From an uncultured Bacteroidales bacterium (GTDB lineage: Bacteria > Bacteroidota > Bacteroidia > Bacteroidales > Muribaculaceae), in NCBI GenBank assembly GCA_900542185.1, contig UQMZ01000034.1, positions 1 to 42,260 of the forward strand: DNA of 42,260 bases. The letters run 5' to 3'. The notes below the pieces were generated by a model that was given only the letters and a program-made list of their open reading frames with translations, had not been told where the DNA came from and ran no database searches. How positions within the stretch are numbered: position 1 is the first letter of the stretch; every line of letters begins with the position of its first letter. Shown piece by piece: positions 41,693 to 42,260 of this stretch. The translations under genes and the position numbers were made by a program.

Positions 41693-42133
41693 TCATACGA
41701 ACAATATAGAGAACATCTCTACAGCTGTAAACGAATACATGAATGCTTCTACAGCTCTTCGATATGCGAATGTCTGCTCTGATGACCAGATATCGATACT
41801 TGACCGTAGCTTGAATATCTTTGATACGGTTTCGTAATAATTCACCAACGAATATTTTCGTATAATGGATCCACAGAATAATCCAATCAGGATAGAGACT
41901 ATTGTCCATATTATCACACCAGTTGTAATCAGAGTGTGTGAAAATTTGCCCATCAGTACAAGAACCATAAAAACGATTGGAGCCAATGCGATTATGGTAT
42001 AAATCAGGTTTGGTTTCTCGTTTGTTTCCGCAGCCGTGAACGCAATACTGACTAATAATGCACCAATTAGAAGATAAGCCGCCATCGATGACGCCGCATC
42101 TTCATTTTTGCCAAACAGGAAAGCCATTCCCAC
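41693..42133 (-). CDS. Multi-pass membrane protein, start uncertain
   Basis: 146 residues from a GTG at 42133; an ATG is at 42127. The frame stays open upstream to a TAA at 42248-42250 and reads KTWLVANQKIWGLVPVGICW, which is protein-like, so the true start is probably further up or the gene is damaged there. Hydrophobic segments at about 17-34, 43-62 and 68-90 suggest at least three helices, plus one in the upstream part. The C-terminal ~50 residues are different in character and run in frame into the orphan T9SS tail. No family recognised. Confidence 0.5.
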   Translation of the reverse strand: MGMAFLFGKNEDAASSMAAYLLIGALLVSIAFTAAETNEKPNLIYTIIALAPIVFMVLVLMGKFSHTLITTGVIIWTIVSILIGLFCGSIIRKYSLVNYYETVSKIFKLRSSIDIWSSEQTFAYRRAVEAFMYSFTAVEMFSILFV

Positions 42134-42260
42134 TGCTACAGCCCAACAGATGCCTACAGGGACAAGTCCCCATATTTTCTGATTTGCAACCAGCCAGGTC
42201 TTAAAGGCACAAGCCGAAATCCCGGTGCATGGATTTAGGGAAAAGTGTTAAATTTGCGTC

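Overview
The window is chromosomal DNA from a member of the Bacteroidota, most likely a gut Bacteroidales and possibly a Muribaculaceae. This rests on SusC/SusD genes, FecR-type anti-sigma control, promoters of the TTTG-N20-TAnnTTTG type, tails that resemble type IX secretion (T9SS) sorting domains, acidic lipoprotein N-termini and moderate-to-high GC. The genus is inference, because no rRNA or complete marker set is present. I see no tRNA, rRNA, CRISPR array or complete insertion sequence.

Left third (1-12,660), mostly housekeeping and envelope genes. An OmpA-family lipoprotein (minus strand) ends at two tandem hairpins. A ~285-bp intergenic element with terminal inverted repeats follows. 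Next come an FdtA-like sugar ketoisomerase, a DegT-type sugar aminotransferase and DNA polymerase I, which overlap each other and appear to share one promoter that leaves almost no leader. polA converges on lpxB with overlapping stop codons. Divergent from lpxB are a beta-helix lipoprotein, the phosphatidylethanolamine pair psd-pssA, a DUF4834-like small protein, a Cof-type HAD phosphatase and an orphan histidine kinase.

Middle (12,668-30,673), a polysaccharide utilisation locus (PUL). An ECF sigma factor and FecR anti-sigma pair faces away from a SusC transporter carrying the STN signalling domain. Then follow SusD, a five-module SusE/F-like lipoprotein, a GH27-like lipoprotein and a three-module SusE/F-like protein with a T9SS-like tail. 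After a hairpin terminator come a GH127-GH3 fusion enzyme and a BglX-like GH3. The enzyme set suggests a glycan containing L-arabinose and/or galactose; this is inference.

Right third (30,700-42,260), accessory. It holds a small membrane protein, a second structured intergenic element, a TonB-C-domain protein with an O6-alkylguanine methyltransferase, a low-GC KilA-N gene and short palindromic repeats. A 1,404-residue double CE7-type esterase is divergent from a membrane-tethered AraC regulator, with a 21-bp-period direct repeat between them that looks like the regulator's binding site. A ribbon-helix-helix/PIN toxin-antitoxin pair, a secreted protein with a T9SS-like tail, an orphan tail fragment and a membrane protein cut by the window edge complete it.

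The points most worth a second look are the GH127-GH3 fusion, the internally duplicated esterase with its nearby regulator and operator-like repeat, the in-frame amber codon near the end of that regulator, the apparent loss of proofreading residues in PolA, and the two related-looking intergenic elements.
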